DNA from: Nocardia acididurans
GTDB taxonomy: Bacteria; Actinomycetota; Actinomycetes; Mycobacteriales; Mycobacteriaceae
Direction: 5' to 3'
NCBI RefSeq assembly: GCF_016741815.1
Contig: NZ_JAERRJ010000003.1
Span: 310,001-374,000, forward strand
Length of the DNA stretch: 64,000 nucleotides
The position numbers and the translations under genes were made by a program. Below the pieces are notes generated by a model. That model did not search any database. It was not told the DNA's origin and was given only the letters and a program-made list of their open reading frames with translations. Numbering within the stretch: the stretch's first letter is position 1; each line of letters starts with the position of its first letter. This document shows, piece by piece, positions 23,695 through 31,741 of the stretch.

Positions 23695-24810
23695 CTACAG
23701 TGCGTCGCCGAAGGCGATGATCTGGCGGACGGCGTTGCCGTCGGCGAGTTCGTCCATGGCCTCGTTGATGTGGTCGAGGGGGATGCGCGCGGAGATCAGC
23801 TGTTCCACCGGCAGACGACCCTCGCGCCACATCCGCTCGTAGCGCGGGATGTCGCGGGCGGGGACGGCGGAACCCAAGTAGCTGCCGACGACCGTGCGGG
23901 CTTCGGCGGTGATGCCGAGTGGCGACAGGGTGACCGTGGCGTGCGGGGCGGGGAGGCCGACGGTGATGGTCATGCCGCCGGGAGCCGTTGCGGCGTAGGC
24001 GGTTTCGAAGGCGGCGGGGTGACCCGCGCATTCGATCACGTAGCGCGCCCGGACGCGCTCGGCACCGACCTGATCGGAGGTGCAGGTCTCGGTCGCGCCC
24101 AGGGCGCGGGCCAGGGCCAGTTTTCCCGGAAGCCGGTCCACCGCGATGATGCGTTCCACGCCGATGGCGCGGGCGGTGAGTACGGCGGCCATGCCGACCC
24201 CGCCCAGGCCGACGACCATGACGCTGTCCTGCGGGCGGGGGTTCGCCACGTTCAGGACCGCGCCGCCGCCGGTCAGGACGGCGCAGCCGAACAGGGCCGC
24301 GACCTCGGCGGGGACATCGGAGCCGACCGGCACCACCGAAGCGCGGTCGACCACGGCGTGCGTGGCGAATCCGGATACGCCGAGGTGATGGCGGACCGCC
24401 TCGCCACCGCGGGACAGATGTCCGGGGTGGTGCAGCAGTTCGCCCGCCGTATTGGTGCGCGTGCCCTCCGCACAGGGCAGTTGCCCGTCCCGGTCGCAGG
24501 CGTCGCAGTTCTCGCACCGGGGCAGGAAGGACATGACCACCCGCCGGCCGGGTCGCACATCCCACACCCGCTCGCCCACCGCGACCACGGTGCCCGCCGC
24601 CTCGTGCCCGAGCAGCATGGGCAGCGGTCGCGGCCGATTGCCGTCCACCACACTGAGATCCGAGTGGCACAGCCCGGCCGCCTCGATGGCGACCAGCACT
24701 TCGGTGGGTCCCGGATCACCGAGTTCCAGTTCGCACACGGTGATCGGGCGGGAATCGGCGAAGGGCCGCGGGCGGCCGCTCTGCTCGAGCACCGCCCCGG
24801 TGATGCGCAT
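23695..24810 (-). CDS. Zinc-dependent alcohol dehydrogenase (MDR superfamily)
   Basis: A 371-residue medium-chain dehydrogenase. The catalytic zinc Cys is in AAGLCHSD, with the GHEAAG glutamate/histidine loop. The structural zinc cluster uses cysteines in PRCENCDACDRDGQLPC. The Rossmann loop VVGLGGVGMAA and following Asp (AVDRLPGK) suggest NAD. It belongs to the class III/mycothiol-type length range but substrate is uncertain. Its ATG overlaps the stop of the upstream acyl-CoA dehydrogenase gene (ATGA), so it is the third gene of an ACAD-ACAD-ADH operon, probably for breakdown of an alcohol or sterol-derived side chain. Confidence 0.9.
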   Translation of the reverse strand: MRITGAVLEQSGRPRPFADSRPITVCELELGDPGPTEVLVAIEAAGLCHSDLSVVDGNRPRPLPMLLGHEAAGTVVAVGERVWDVRPGRRVVMSFLPRCENCDACDRDGQLPCAEGTRTNTAGELLHHPGHLSRGGEAVRHHLGVSGFATHAVVDRASVVPVGSDVPAEVAALFGCAVLTGGGAVLNVANPRPQDSVMVVGLGGVGMAAVLTARAIGVERIIAVDRLPGKLALARALGATETCTSDQVGAERVRARYVIECAGHPAAFETAYAATAPGGMTITVGLPAPHATVTLSPLGITAEARTVVGSYLGSAVPARDIPRYERMWREGRLPVEQLISARIPLDHINEAMDELADGNAVRQIIAFGDAL

Positions 24811-26021
24811 CAGATCTCGACCATCTGGTGGTCGCCGACGGTGCGGCCGAGGTAGCGCAGGTGGTCGGAGGAGTCGCCGAGGCTGTGCTCGATGGCGGTG
24901 AGCCGCGCGGTGTAGTGGCCGACCGGATATTCGGCGGTCATGCCGATACCGCCGTGCATCTGAATGGCCTCCTGCCCGATATGCCTGGCGGAGCGGCCGA
25001 TTCGCAGCTTGGCCCGCGAGGCGACGACCGGATCGGCGACCCCGTCGGCCAGCGACATGGAGGCGTACATGCTCATCCCCCGCGCCAGCTCCAGCGAGAC
25101 GTACATGTCGGCCGCCCGCTGCGTCAGCGTCTGGAAGGCCCGCAGCGGCACGCCGAACTGCTTGCGCGTCTTCAGATATTCGGTGGTGAGCCGCAGCGAC
25201 TCCTCCATGGCGCCGATCGCCTCGGCGCACAGCGCGGCCTGCGCGCCCGCCACGGCGGCGGTCACGATCTCGGCGGCGTCCTTGGGCTCACCGAGCAATT
25301 CGGCGGCGACACCGTCGAATTCGATGGTCGCGCCGCGCACACCGTCGTGGCCGAGGTAATCGGTGCGCCGCACCCCGGCCGCCGCCGGGTCGACCAGGAA
25401 CAGCCCCGCCGCCACGCCGCCTGGATGACCGGGGCCGGCCTCTTCGAGGAGGTCCGGGTAGGCAGCCGCAGGCTCTGTGCCCGCCTCCTGGAAGGAGCCC
25501 ACCGGCAGGGCCGCGCTGACGATCAGCAGATCCGCGCTGTCACCGTGCGAGACAGGGTGTTTGGCACCGGTGAGATTCCAGCCGGTGGCGGTGCGGACCG
25601 CGCGGGTGGTGAGTTCGGTGGCGGGCCAGCGCACGCCCGGCTCGCCATGTGCGAAGACCGGGCGCAGGTCGCCCTCGGCGATGCGGGGCAGCAGGTCCTT
25701 GCGCTGGGTGTCGGTGCCCGCGCGGGCGATCAGACCGCCGGGGAGCAGGGCGCAATCCAGCAGGGGTTCGGGGGCGAGGCGGCGGCCGAGTTCAGTGAGC
25801 ACCAGCATGGCCTCGATGGGGCCCGCGCCCATGCCGCCGTCCTCTTCGGCGAAAGTCAGTCCGAGCAGGCCGATTTCGGCGAAGGTGCGCCAGATCTGGG
25901 GGTCCCAGCCGAGTTCGGTGGCGACGATTTCGGTGCGGCGTTCTGGGGTGTAGGCGCGTTCGAGCACGTCACGGACGGTGTCGCGCAACATTTCCTGTTC
26001 GGGTGTGAGATCGAAATCCAT
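24810..26021 (-). CDS. Acyl-CoA dehydrogenase family protein, beta-type partner
   Basis: A 403-residue ACAD fold: N-terminal helices (DLTPEQEMLRDTVRDVLERAY), a mid beta domain that lacks the strict S-E-P-x-x-G-S-D FAD/substrate motif (here AHGEPGVRW), and C-terminal helices with RKQFGVPLRAFQTLTQRAADMY and QEAIQMHGGIGMTAEYPVGHY. Mycobacterial sterol enzymes such as ChsE1-ChsE2 are alpha2beta2 heterotetramers encoded by neighbouring divergent ACAD genes, one of which lacks a full FAD site. This gene and the one 9 bp upstream look like such a pair. Confidence 0.85.
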   Translation of the reverse strand: MDFDLTPEQEMLRDTVRDVLERAYTPERRTEIVATELGWDPQIWRTFAEIGLLGLTFAEEDGGMGAGPIEAMLVLTELGRRLAPEPLLDCALLPGGLIARAGTDTQRKDLLPRIAEGDLRPVFAHGEPGVRWPATELTTRAVRTATGWNLTGAKHPVSHGDSADLLIVSAALPVGSFQEAGTEPAAAYPDLLEEAGPGHPGGVAAGLFLVDPAAAGVRRTDYLGHDGVRGATIEFDGVAAELLGEPKDAAEIVTAAVAGAQAALCAEAIGAMEESLRLTTEYLKTRKQFGVPLRAFQTLTQRAADMYVSLELARGMSMYASMSLADGVADPVVASRAKLRIGRSARHIGQEAIQMHGGIGMTAEYPVGHYTARLTAIEHSLGDSSDHLRYLGRTVGDHQMVEI

Positions 26022-26030
26022 TGTGCTGCC

Positions 26031-27194
26031 TTACAGTCCGAGAATGGTCGAAGCGATGATGGTGCGCTGCACCTCGTTGGATCCGCCGTAGATCGAGGTC
26101 TTGCGGTAGTTCAGGTAGGTGGCGGTGGAGCGGCGGGCCCAATCCGGTTCCGCGCCTTCGCGGGCCAGGGAATCGGGTCCGGCGATGTCCACCAGCAGTT
26201 CGGTGACGGCCTGCTGCAGTTCGGTGCCGCGCAGCTTGAGAATGGAGGACACCGGGTTGGGCTTGCCGTCGGCGGAACCCGCGGCCACCCGCAGCTGCAC
26301 CAATTCCAGTGCGACCAGCTCGTTTTCGAGTTCGGCCAGCCGGGTGGCGAAGATCGGGTCGTCGAGCAGGGTGCCCTGACCCAGCCGGGTCTGCCGGGCG
26401 TGCTCCTTGGCCAGCCACAGCCGCACCTTGGTCTGGCCGACCGCGGCGATGCCGGTGCGCTCGTTGCCGAGCAGGAACTTGGCGTAGGTCCAGCCCTGAT
26501 TCTCTTCGCCGACAAGGTTTTCCGCGGGCACCCGGACGTTCTCCAGGAACACCTCGTTGACCTCGTGGCAGCCGTCGATGAGTTCGATGGGCCGCACGGT
26601 CACGCCCGGAGTGTCGAGCGGGAACAGCAGCAGGGAGATGCCGGCCTGCTTCTTGGGCGCGTGGGGGTCGGTGCGCACCAGGCAGAAAATCCAGTCGGCG
26701 GACTGCGCGGCGGTGGTCCAGGTCTTCTGGCCGTTCACGATGTAGTGGTCGCCGTCGCGGACGGCGGTGGTGCGCAGCGAGGCGAGGTCGGATCCGGCCT
26801 CGGGCTCGGAAAAGCCCTGGCACCACCAGATGTCGAGGTTGGCGGTGGCGGGCAGGAAGCGTTCCTTCAGCTTCTGCGAGCCGAAGTGCGCGATCACCGG
26901 GCCGATCATGTTGGCGTTGAAGGTGAGTGGCTCGGGCACCGACGCGAGCTGCATCTCGTCGTGCCAGATGTGGCGCTGGATGGGCGTCCAGTCGCGGCCG
27001 CCGAATTCCACCGGCCAGTTCGGCGTGGCCAGCCCGTGCGCGTTGAGGATGCGCTGGGTGGTGACGATGTCGTCCTTGCTCAGTTCCTGGCCGTGCCGGG
27101 CGCGATTGCGGATGTCGGCCGGGATCTCGGTGCGGTAGAACGCGCGCAGCTCGTCGCGGAAGGCGAGCTCGTCGTCGGTGAGTGCCAATTGCAT
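26031..27194 (-). CDS. Acyl-CoA dehydrogenase, alpha-type partner
   Basis: A 387-residue ACAD. The FAD/substrate motif is intact (WWCQGFSEPEAGSDLASLRT), with NGQKTWTTAAQSADWIFCLVRTD and the C-terminal TSIYGGSNEVQR FAD-binding stretch. The position that holds the catalytic Glu in MCAD (Y-E-G) is Gly here, as in many actinobacterial FadE proteins, so the base must sit elsewhere or in the partner. It is the first gene of the ACAD-ACAD-ADH operon and diverges from the patatin/TetR pair across 66 bp. Confidence 0.9.
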   Translation of the reverse strand: MQLALTDDELAFRDELRAFYRTEIPADIRNRARHGQELSKDDIVTTQRILNAHGLATPNWPVEFGGRDWTPIQRHIWHDEMQLASVPEPLTFNANMIGPVIAHFGSQKLKERFLPATANLDIWWCQGFSEPEAGSDLASLRTTAVRDGDHYIVNGQKTWTTAAQSADWIFCLVRTDPHAPKKQAGISLLLFPLDTPGVTVRPIELIDGCHEVNEVFLENVRVPAENLVGEENQGWTYAKFLLGNERTGIAAVGQTKVRLWLAKEHARQTRLGQGTLLDDPIFATRLAELENELVALELVQLRVAAGSADGKPNPVSSILKLRGTELQQAVTELLVDIAGPDSLAREGAEPDWARRSTATYLNYRKTSIYGGSNEVQRTIIASTILGL

Positions 27195-27211
27195 GGTCGA
27201 GTATGATACAC

Positions 27212-27227
27212 AGACTATCGAATGTCT
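27212..27227. promoter_or_regulatory. Imperfect inverted repeat in the ACAD/patatin divergent promoter
   Basis: AGACTATCGAATGTCT is palindromic at 12 of 16 positions (AGAC-NN-TCGA-NN-GTCT). Nearby is GATA-N7-TATC. It may be the operator of the TetR gene encoded behind the patatin gene. Confidence 0.3.
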
Positions 27228-27260
27228 CAAATGGATCGGTTGACAGGGAAGGGATCGCGA

Positions 27261-28208
27261 GTGAACGACTCCACGCTGGGGGTGGCCGAACTCCTCGCCG
27301 CCCGGCATCGTGCCGCGAGCCTGCCGGGGCAACGCACCGACCGGCACCGGCTCGCCCTGGTCATCGAGGGCGGATCCTCGCGCGGCGCGTACTCGCACGG
27401 CATGGCCATGGCCATCGAGGACCTCGGGATACTCCCCTGCTTCGACGCGATCTACGGCGCGTCGGCCGGTGCCCTCAATGCCGCCTGGCTGCTGTGCGGC
27501 CGCGCCGTACACGCCCGCCGGGCCTGGAATCCGGAGGTGATCAACCGGGTGATCTCGCCGGTGCGCGCCCTGCGCGGCGGTCCGGTGGTGGATACCGGAT
27601 ACCTGGTGCACACCGTGTACGAGCGGCTGGTGCCGATGGATTTCCCGGCCATCCTCGCCAATCCGGTGACGTTCCATCCGATCGCCACCGACGCCGACAC
27701 CGGCGAGGCCGTGGATCTGCACGACGGCCTGACCGACCCGGCCTCGGTGCAGGCCGCCCTGCGCGCCTCCACCTGCCTGCCGCTGCTGGCCGGGAAGCCG
27801 GTGCGCATCGGCGACCGCCGCTACGTCGACGCCGGGCTCTCCGAATCCGTGCCCATCCGAACGGCTTTGGCGCAGGGCGCGACCCGCGTGCTAGTGTTGC
27901 GCACCCGCCGCGACGACGAGAACGTCTCTGCCCCATCGCCCCTGGAGACCAGGGTGGTGGCGCGCTTCCTGTCCCGGCACGCACCCGGCACCGTCGGCCC
28001 GTGGCTGTCGCGGGTGCGCCGTCACCATCGCGACGAGGCCGATTTCGGCAGCGATCCCGCGGTCATGCAGATCCGCCCGCCCCGCGACGCCCCGGATGTC
28101 GGCCGCATCACCCGCGATCCGGACCTGCTGCGCCAAGCCCTGGACCTGGGTCGCACCGTGACCGTGCGGACGCTGTCCCCGCACCTGGCCCCTATGCTTT
28201 CCGCGTGA
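27261..28208 (+). CDS. Patatin-like phospholipase
   Basis: A 315-residue patatin-fold lipid acyl hydrolase. The oxyanion loop is EGGSSRGAYSHG (about 36-47), the nucleophile elbow GASAG (Ser68) and the catalytic-dyad Asp190 is in VDAGLSES. All active-site pieces are intact. I prefer the GTG start because GGAAGGGATC lies just upstream; two ATGs 13 and 10 codons earlier would put the start inside the probable promoter. No signal peptide, so it acts on the cytoplasmic side. Its stop overlaps the next gene's GTG (GTGA), coupling it to the TetR regulator. Confidence 0.88.
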   Translation: MNDSTLGVAELLAARHRAASLPGQRTDRHRLALVIEGGSSRGAYSHGMAMAIEDLGILPCFDAIYGASAGALNAAWLLCGRAVHARRAWNPEVINRVISPVRALRGGPVVDTGYLVHTVYERLVPMDFPAILANPVTFHPIATDADTGEAVDLHDGLTDPASVQAALRASTCLPLLAGKPVRIGDRRYVDAGLSESVPIRTALAQGATRVLVLRTRRDDENVSAPSPLETRVVARFLSRHAPGTVGPWLSRVRRHHRDEADFGSDPAVMQIRPPRDAPDVGRITRDPDLLRQALDLGRTVTVRTLSPHLAPMLSA

Positions 28209-28789
28209 CGCGCAGCGAGGGAACCAGGGCTCCGGGGCGGCCGGCCTCGGCCAGCCGCGAGGATGTGCTGCGTGCGGCCATCGGTATGTTCCTCTCCGGG
28301 AAACGCCTGGATGTGAATGCCATTGCCGCGCAACTCGGCGTCGGCCGGGCCAGCATCTATCGCTGGTTCGGGTCCCGGGACGGCCTGCTCGGCGCGGCCA
28401 TCGCCCATCAGCTGGACCGGCTGGTGGCCCGGATCGAGCGGGACTGCACGGCCACCGGGGGCGCGCGCCTGGAGGAGATTCTGGACCGCACCATCGCCCT
28501 GCTGGTCGAGGACGATTCGCTGCGCAGGTACTTCGACAATGAATCGACGGCCGCCCTGCGCCTGGTCACCCGCAGTGACGGGCCGGTGCACAGCGCGGCG
28601 GTGGCGACCGTGGAACGGGTCATCGAGCGCGCCCAGCGGGAGGGCTATCGCCCGCCCATCGAGCGCGACACGCTCGCCTACGCGCTGGTCCGGCTGTGGG
28701 AGGCGTTTCTCTACAACGACGCGGTGGCCGGATTCCGCGGTGACGGCGAGCGGCTGCGCCAGGTGCAGACGGCGCTGTTACGCGCCTGA
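28205..28789 (+). CDS. TetR-family regulator, QsdR-like
   Basis: A 194-residue TetR with helix-turn-helix LDVNAIAAQLGVGRASIYRWFGSRDGLLGAAI (about 36-67). The C-terminal domain (LLVEDDSLRRYFDNESTAALRLVTRSDGPVHS, and LAYALVRLWEAFLYNDAVAG) matches the QsdR type, named after a regulator of a gamma-lactone-degrading pathway. The start is GTG, overlapping the patatin stop. It probably controls the patatin gene and the divergent ACAD operon. It ends 9 bp from the convergent DUF3159-like gene. Confidence 0.88.
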   Translation: MTRSEGTRAPGRPASASREDVLRAAIGMFLSGKRLDVNAIAAQLGVGRASIYRWFGSRDGLLGAAIAHQLDRLVARIERDCTATGGARLEEILDRTIALLVEDDSLRRYFDNESTAALRLVTRSDGPVHSAAVATVERVIERAQREGYRPPIERDTLAYALVRLWEAFLYNDAVAGFRGDGERLRQVQTALLRA

Positions 28790-28798
28790 GCCGCAAGA

Positions 28799-29434
28799 CT
28801 ATTGCGCGGGCGCGTGCAGTGAGCGCCGCACCCACAGCCAGGTGCCCGCGAGCATGAGCACCAGGGCCGGTTTGCCGAGAACCAGTGCGACCGAACCCAA
28901 GAGCACCACCTTGTTCGCCAGGTAGAGCGGCACCATGATCACCAGGTGCGCGGCCCAGAAGCCGAACCAGACCAGGGTTATCCTGCGGTGCAGCAGGTTT
29001 CGCGCGTCGGGGTCGGCGGGCTCGGCGGGTTCCAGGCCGATCTTGCGGCACGCCCACCCGCTGAGCGGACGCCCGGTGAGCAGCGTGAGACCGAAGGCCA
29101 CGGTGCAGACCACGCAGATGATGAGGTCGGGAAGATAGAACCCGCGCCCCTCGCCGGTGATGCCCACGAAGAGCGAGAACACCACCACCGTAATGAGCGA
29201 GACGGAGACGACCCGGATCGAGTCACCCTTCAGCAATCGGTACACCGCGACCGCGCCCGCCGTCCCGAGGGCGAACAGGACGCCCATCTTGGCGTCGATG
29301 GTCGCGTAGGCGAGGAGGAAGGCGACGGCCGGGGCGGCGCCGTCGACGATGTGCTGCGGCCCGCCCATGGCACGGAACTTTCCCCACATCTCGGCCGCTC
29401 CGGACCGAGGTCGCTCGATGGTCTGCACTGCCAT
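28799..29434 (-). CDS. DUF3159-like multi-pass membrane protein
   Basis: A 211-residue protein with five to six transmembrane helices (AVAFLLAYATIDAKMGVLFAL, VVSVSLITVVVFSLFVGI and so on), resembling DUF3159. Function unknown. The ATG (MAVQTIERP) has AGGAGAGG right upstream. Fifty bases before the start lies a 31-bp palindrome nearly identical to the operator of the alkylsulfatase/TetR pair 6.5 kb away, so it is probably controlled by that TetR and may take part in surfactant tolerance or lipid handling. Confidence 0.8.
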   Translation of the reverse strand: MAVQTIERPRSGAAEMWGKFRAMGGPQHIVDGAAPAVAFLLAYATIDAKMGVLFALGTAGAVAVYRLLKGDSIRVVSVSLITVVVFSLFVGITGEGRGFYLPDLIICVVCTVAFGLTLLTGRPLSGWACRKIGLEPAEPADPDARNLLHRRITLVWFGFWAAHLVIMVPLYLANKVVLLGSVALVLGKPALVLMLAGTWLWVRRSLHAPAQ

Positions 29435-29483
29435 TCCTCTCCTCGCCCTCCCTCGTCGTGGCCGGTTTCTACATCGGCAGTGG

Positions 29484-29514
29484 AGTCTTATTGCAGTCCG
29501 ACTGTAATAAGACT
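29484..29514. promoter_or_regulatory. 31-bp palindrome, second copy of the TetR operator
   Basis: Half-site AGTCTTATTGCAGTC and its complement with one mismatch flank a single central base. The inner 23 bp differ from the operator at 22970-22992 only at the centre and one half-site base. It lies 50 bp upstream of the DUF3159-like start. Confidence 0.85.
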
Positions 29515-29601
29515 CGTACGTGCCGGGCAAGGGTTCCGTGCCCTACCTCGCTGAACCCGGATCCGGTGACATGGCACACAGTCGGCTACCCGGGAAAAGC
29601 G

Positions 29602-29637
29602 GAACGCCCGCCATTCCGGACGGAATGACGGGCGTTC
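29602..29637 (-). terminator. Terminator of the 34-codon gene
   Basis: GAACGCCCG (29602-29610) pairs with CGGGCGTTC (29629-29637), and inner CATTCC pairs with GGAATG, separated by short bulges. Read on the minus strand the hairpin is followed by CGCTTTTCC, a modest T tract. It starts 13 bp after the small gene's stop. Confidence 0.8.
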
Positions 29638-29650
29638 GGTGCTCGCGAAA

Positions 29651-29755
29651 TCAGGCCAGGCCCCAGGCCTTCAACAGGTAGGTGATGTTGGCGGCCAGCG
29701 AGGTCACGGAGTTGGCCAGGTCGAGCGCAGCGGAACCGAGATTGATAAGCGGCAT
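29651..29755 (-). CDS. 34-residue amphipathic peptide gene
   Basis: ATG to TGA encodes a peptide starting MPLINLGSAALDLANSVTSL and ending TYLLKAWGLA. It has one Asp and one Lys and would form an amphipathic or membrane-active helix. Codons are GC-ended (14 of the first 17), GAAAG lies upstream, and a strong hairpin follows the stop. Those three signs support a real gene below usual annotation cut-offs. Tiny amphipathic proteins include corynebacterial PorA/PorH channel subunits, toxins of type I systems and surfactant peptides; similarity to any of these is only in general character. Confidence 0.55.
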   Translation of the reverse strand: MPLINLGSAALDLANSVTSLAANITYLLKAWGLA

Positions 29756-29881
29756 GAAAATCTACTTTCGAGTGGAGACCGTGGATCGGCATCCAGGGTA
29801 GAGAAATGAAACGTGTTCGGCATCATGGTTTTTCCCACGACCGCTTTCCGGCTGTGAAGCAGAACACGAACTTTCGCGCGC

Positions 29882-30346
29882 CTAGTGCGGCACCGGGACC
29901 GGCGCCCGGCGCCGTTCCCGAGGTACCAGCAGCGCCAGCAGCGCGAGCGCCACGCCGCCGCCGAACAGGTACAGGCCCCAGGTGCCCGACAGCAGCGCGC
30001 GATAGTCGTCACGCAGCAGATCGTCGAAGCGCTCGTCCAGACGCCAGATCAGCACGCCCAGGCAGGCCAGCCCGCCCAGCACACCGATCCAGCCCAGCAC
30101 CCGCGACCCGACCAGGGCCGCGATCAGCACCACCAGGGCCGCCCCGAGCATGATGATGCCCAGTGACATCGGCAGCGCGGCCGACTGCCCGCCGACCTGG
30201 TCCAGGGTGAGGCCGGTATCGAAGCCCTCCCGCAGATCGGAGAATCGGACATCACGCGCGTCGACCGATCCGACCAGCGGACCGAGCACCCCCACCGCCA
30301 TCGCGACAGCGCACGCGAACAACAGCAGATGAACGTAAGTTCGCAT
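29882..30346 (-). CDS. Small membrane protein of unknown function
   Basis: A 154-residue protein with four predicted transmembrane helices: residues about 4-27, 58-80, 84-102 and 121-141. The first loop (SVDARDVRFSDLREGFDTGLTLDQVGG) is extracytoplasmic by the positive-inside rule, and the C-terminus is basic (PRERRRAPVP). No family recognised. Single gene. Confidence 0.75.
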   Translation of the reverse strand: MRTYVHLLLFACAVAMAVGVLGPLVGSVDARDVRFSDLREGFDTGLTLDQVGGQSAALPMSLGIIMLGAALVVLIAALVGSRVLGWIGVLGGLACLGVLIWRLDERFDDLLRDDYRALLSGTWGLYLFGGGVALALLALLVPRERRRAPVPVPH

Positions 30347-30414
30347 ACCTCCAAGGTATCCGCTCGGCGAGCCCGCGCCACCGCGGCGATCCGGCGCGCG
30401 ACCCGAGCGCGGAC

Positions 30415-30789
30415 TCAGCTGGACGGGGGCGTGAAGATGCCGAACCGGTTGCCCGAGGTGTCGAGCAGGTAGGCGAACACCAGGCCGTTCGGCGTGGTGG
30501 TGGGCGGCTGGATCACCTTGCCACCCAGGCGTTCGGTCTCGGCGGCGGTGGCGGCGACGTCGGGCACCAGCACCAGGAAGACGGCGTGGTTGTCCGAGGC
30601 GTCGGCCGAATGGGCCACGCCGCCGCTGGGCATCTCGCTGTCGGGGTAGCTGATGAGGTCGTAGTCGCCGCTGCCCGGATCGGGGACGAAGTTCCAGCCG
30701 AACAGGTCACCGTAGAACCGCTTCACCTCTTCGGGCTTGTCGCTGCCGATCTGGAACCACGACACGGTGTTGAAGGTGAGGGTGGACAT
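30415..30789 (-). CDS. VOC/glyoxalase-family protein
   Basis: A 124-residue protein made of two beta-alpha-beta-beta-beta modules of the vicinal oxygen chelate fold, starting TLTFNTVSWFQIGSDKPEEVKRFYGDLFGWNF and ending LLDTSGNRFGIFTPP. Candidate metal ligands are a His in DNHAVF and acidic residues in the C-terminal strand, but the usual first-strand His is replaced (VSWFQIG), so metal binding is uncertain. Substrate unknown. The ATG has GGAG five bases upstream; a GTG two codons earlier is possible. Confidence 0.85.
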   Translation of the reverse strand: MSTLTFNTVSWFQIGSDKPEEVKRFYGDLFGWNFVPDPGSGDYDLISYPDSEMPSGGVAHSADASDNHAVFLVLVPDVAATAAETERLGGKVIQPPTTTPNGLVFAYLLDTSGNRFGIFTPPSS

Positions 30790-30934
30790 ATGCACTCCGA
30801 TCGGGTCGGTGGAAACGTTGCCCGATCACGATCACCCGCTCCGGCGACAACCCCCTGTCGGTGTTTCGCGGCGAGATCCGCCGGATTCTCACGGAAACCG
30901 ATCCGCCCCTCCGGAATTCACCGCACCCGGCGGT

Positions 30935-31636
30935 TCAGAGCGCGAGCGCCCGCACCTCGTACGCCGCGGGCCCGCACGGATACCCGTCGCGCGCCCGCAC
31001 CGGCGCGACCAGATCGGTCAGCGTGAGCGCCCGCATACGATCCAGCCGGAAGACCCGGAACCCCTCGCGCAGCCGACACCAGCCGATGAGATACCAGCCG
31101 AAACCGCCGTGCAGGAACTCCACCGGCTCGACCTCGCGTTCGCTGGCCTTCCCGTGCCGATCCAGATAGCCCATGCGCAGTACCCGCCGGCTCTCGATGG
31201 CCTGCCCGATCAACGGCGGCACCTCCGGTACCTCGGGCTGCCCCTGCGGCTCGGCCAGCCGCACCCGCGCGGCCAGATCGCGGGCGGCCTCGGCATTGCG
31301 TTCGGGCATGGCGGCCACCACCTTGGCCAGCGCGCTGCGCCCGGCGTGGTCGAAGGGCCCGCCGCGATTGCGGGCCAGTGCCACCGCCAGCGCGACGGTT
31401 TCGGCCGCGGTGAAATTGAGCGGCGGCAGCGACATGCTCTTCTCGAGCGCGTAGCCGCCGCGCCTGCCGACATCGGCGTAGACGGGGATGCCCGCCTGCT
31501 GGAGCGCGGCGATATCGCGTTCGATGGTGCGCGGGCTGACCTCGTAGCGCAGCGCCAGCTCGCGGGCTGTGCGCAGGCGCGGCGAGATCGCCCGGAGCTC
31601 TTCGACGATCGCGTACAACCGATCCGTCCGGTTCAC
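30935..31636 (-). CDS. WYL-domain transcriptional regulator (DeoR-like HTH)
   Basis: A 233-residue regulator. The N-terminal winged helix is RTARELALRYEVSPRTIERDIAALQQAGIPVYADVGRRGGYAL; the C-terminal half is a WYL domain (VEPVEFLHGGFGWYLIGWCRLREGFRVFRLDRM) that in related proteins binds nucleotides or single-stranded nucleic acid. The start is GTG (beginning VNRTDRLYAIVEELR). It diverges from the epoxide-hydrolase-like gene, its likely target, across 105 bp. Confidence 0.88.
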   Translation of the reverse strand: MNRTDRLYAIVEELRAISPRLRTARELALRYEVSPRTIERDIAALQQAGIPVYADVGRRGGYALEKSMSLPPLNFTAAETVALAVALARNRGGPFDHAGRSALAKVVAAMPERNAEAARDLAARVRLAEPQGQPEVPEVPPLIGQAIESRRVLRMGYLDRHGKASEREVEPVEFLHGGFGWYLIGWCRLREGFRVFRLDRMRALTLTDLVAPVRARDGYPCGPAAYEVRALAL

Positions 31637-31741
31637 GCCGACACCGTAGTCCGGGGCACCGACAAACTCCGCCCACGGACGGTCCGGCTCTCCTGCCACG
31701 GGTGGTTCCGGTGGTCCCGGCCCTCGAATTATGGTGAGCGC

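Noticed and set aside
24811..25230. Extended N-terminus of the zinc alcohol dehydrogenase frame
   Set aside because: The upstream extension is Arg/His-rich nonsense that overlaps the acyl-CoA dehydrogenase gene; the ATG at 24810 gives normal MDR length and an ATGA overlap.
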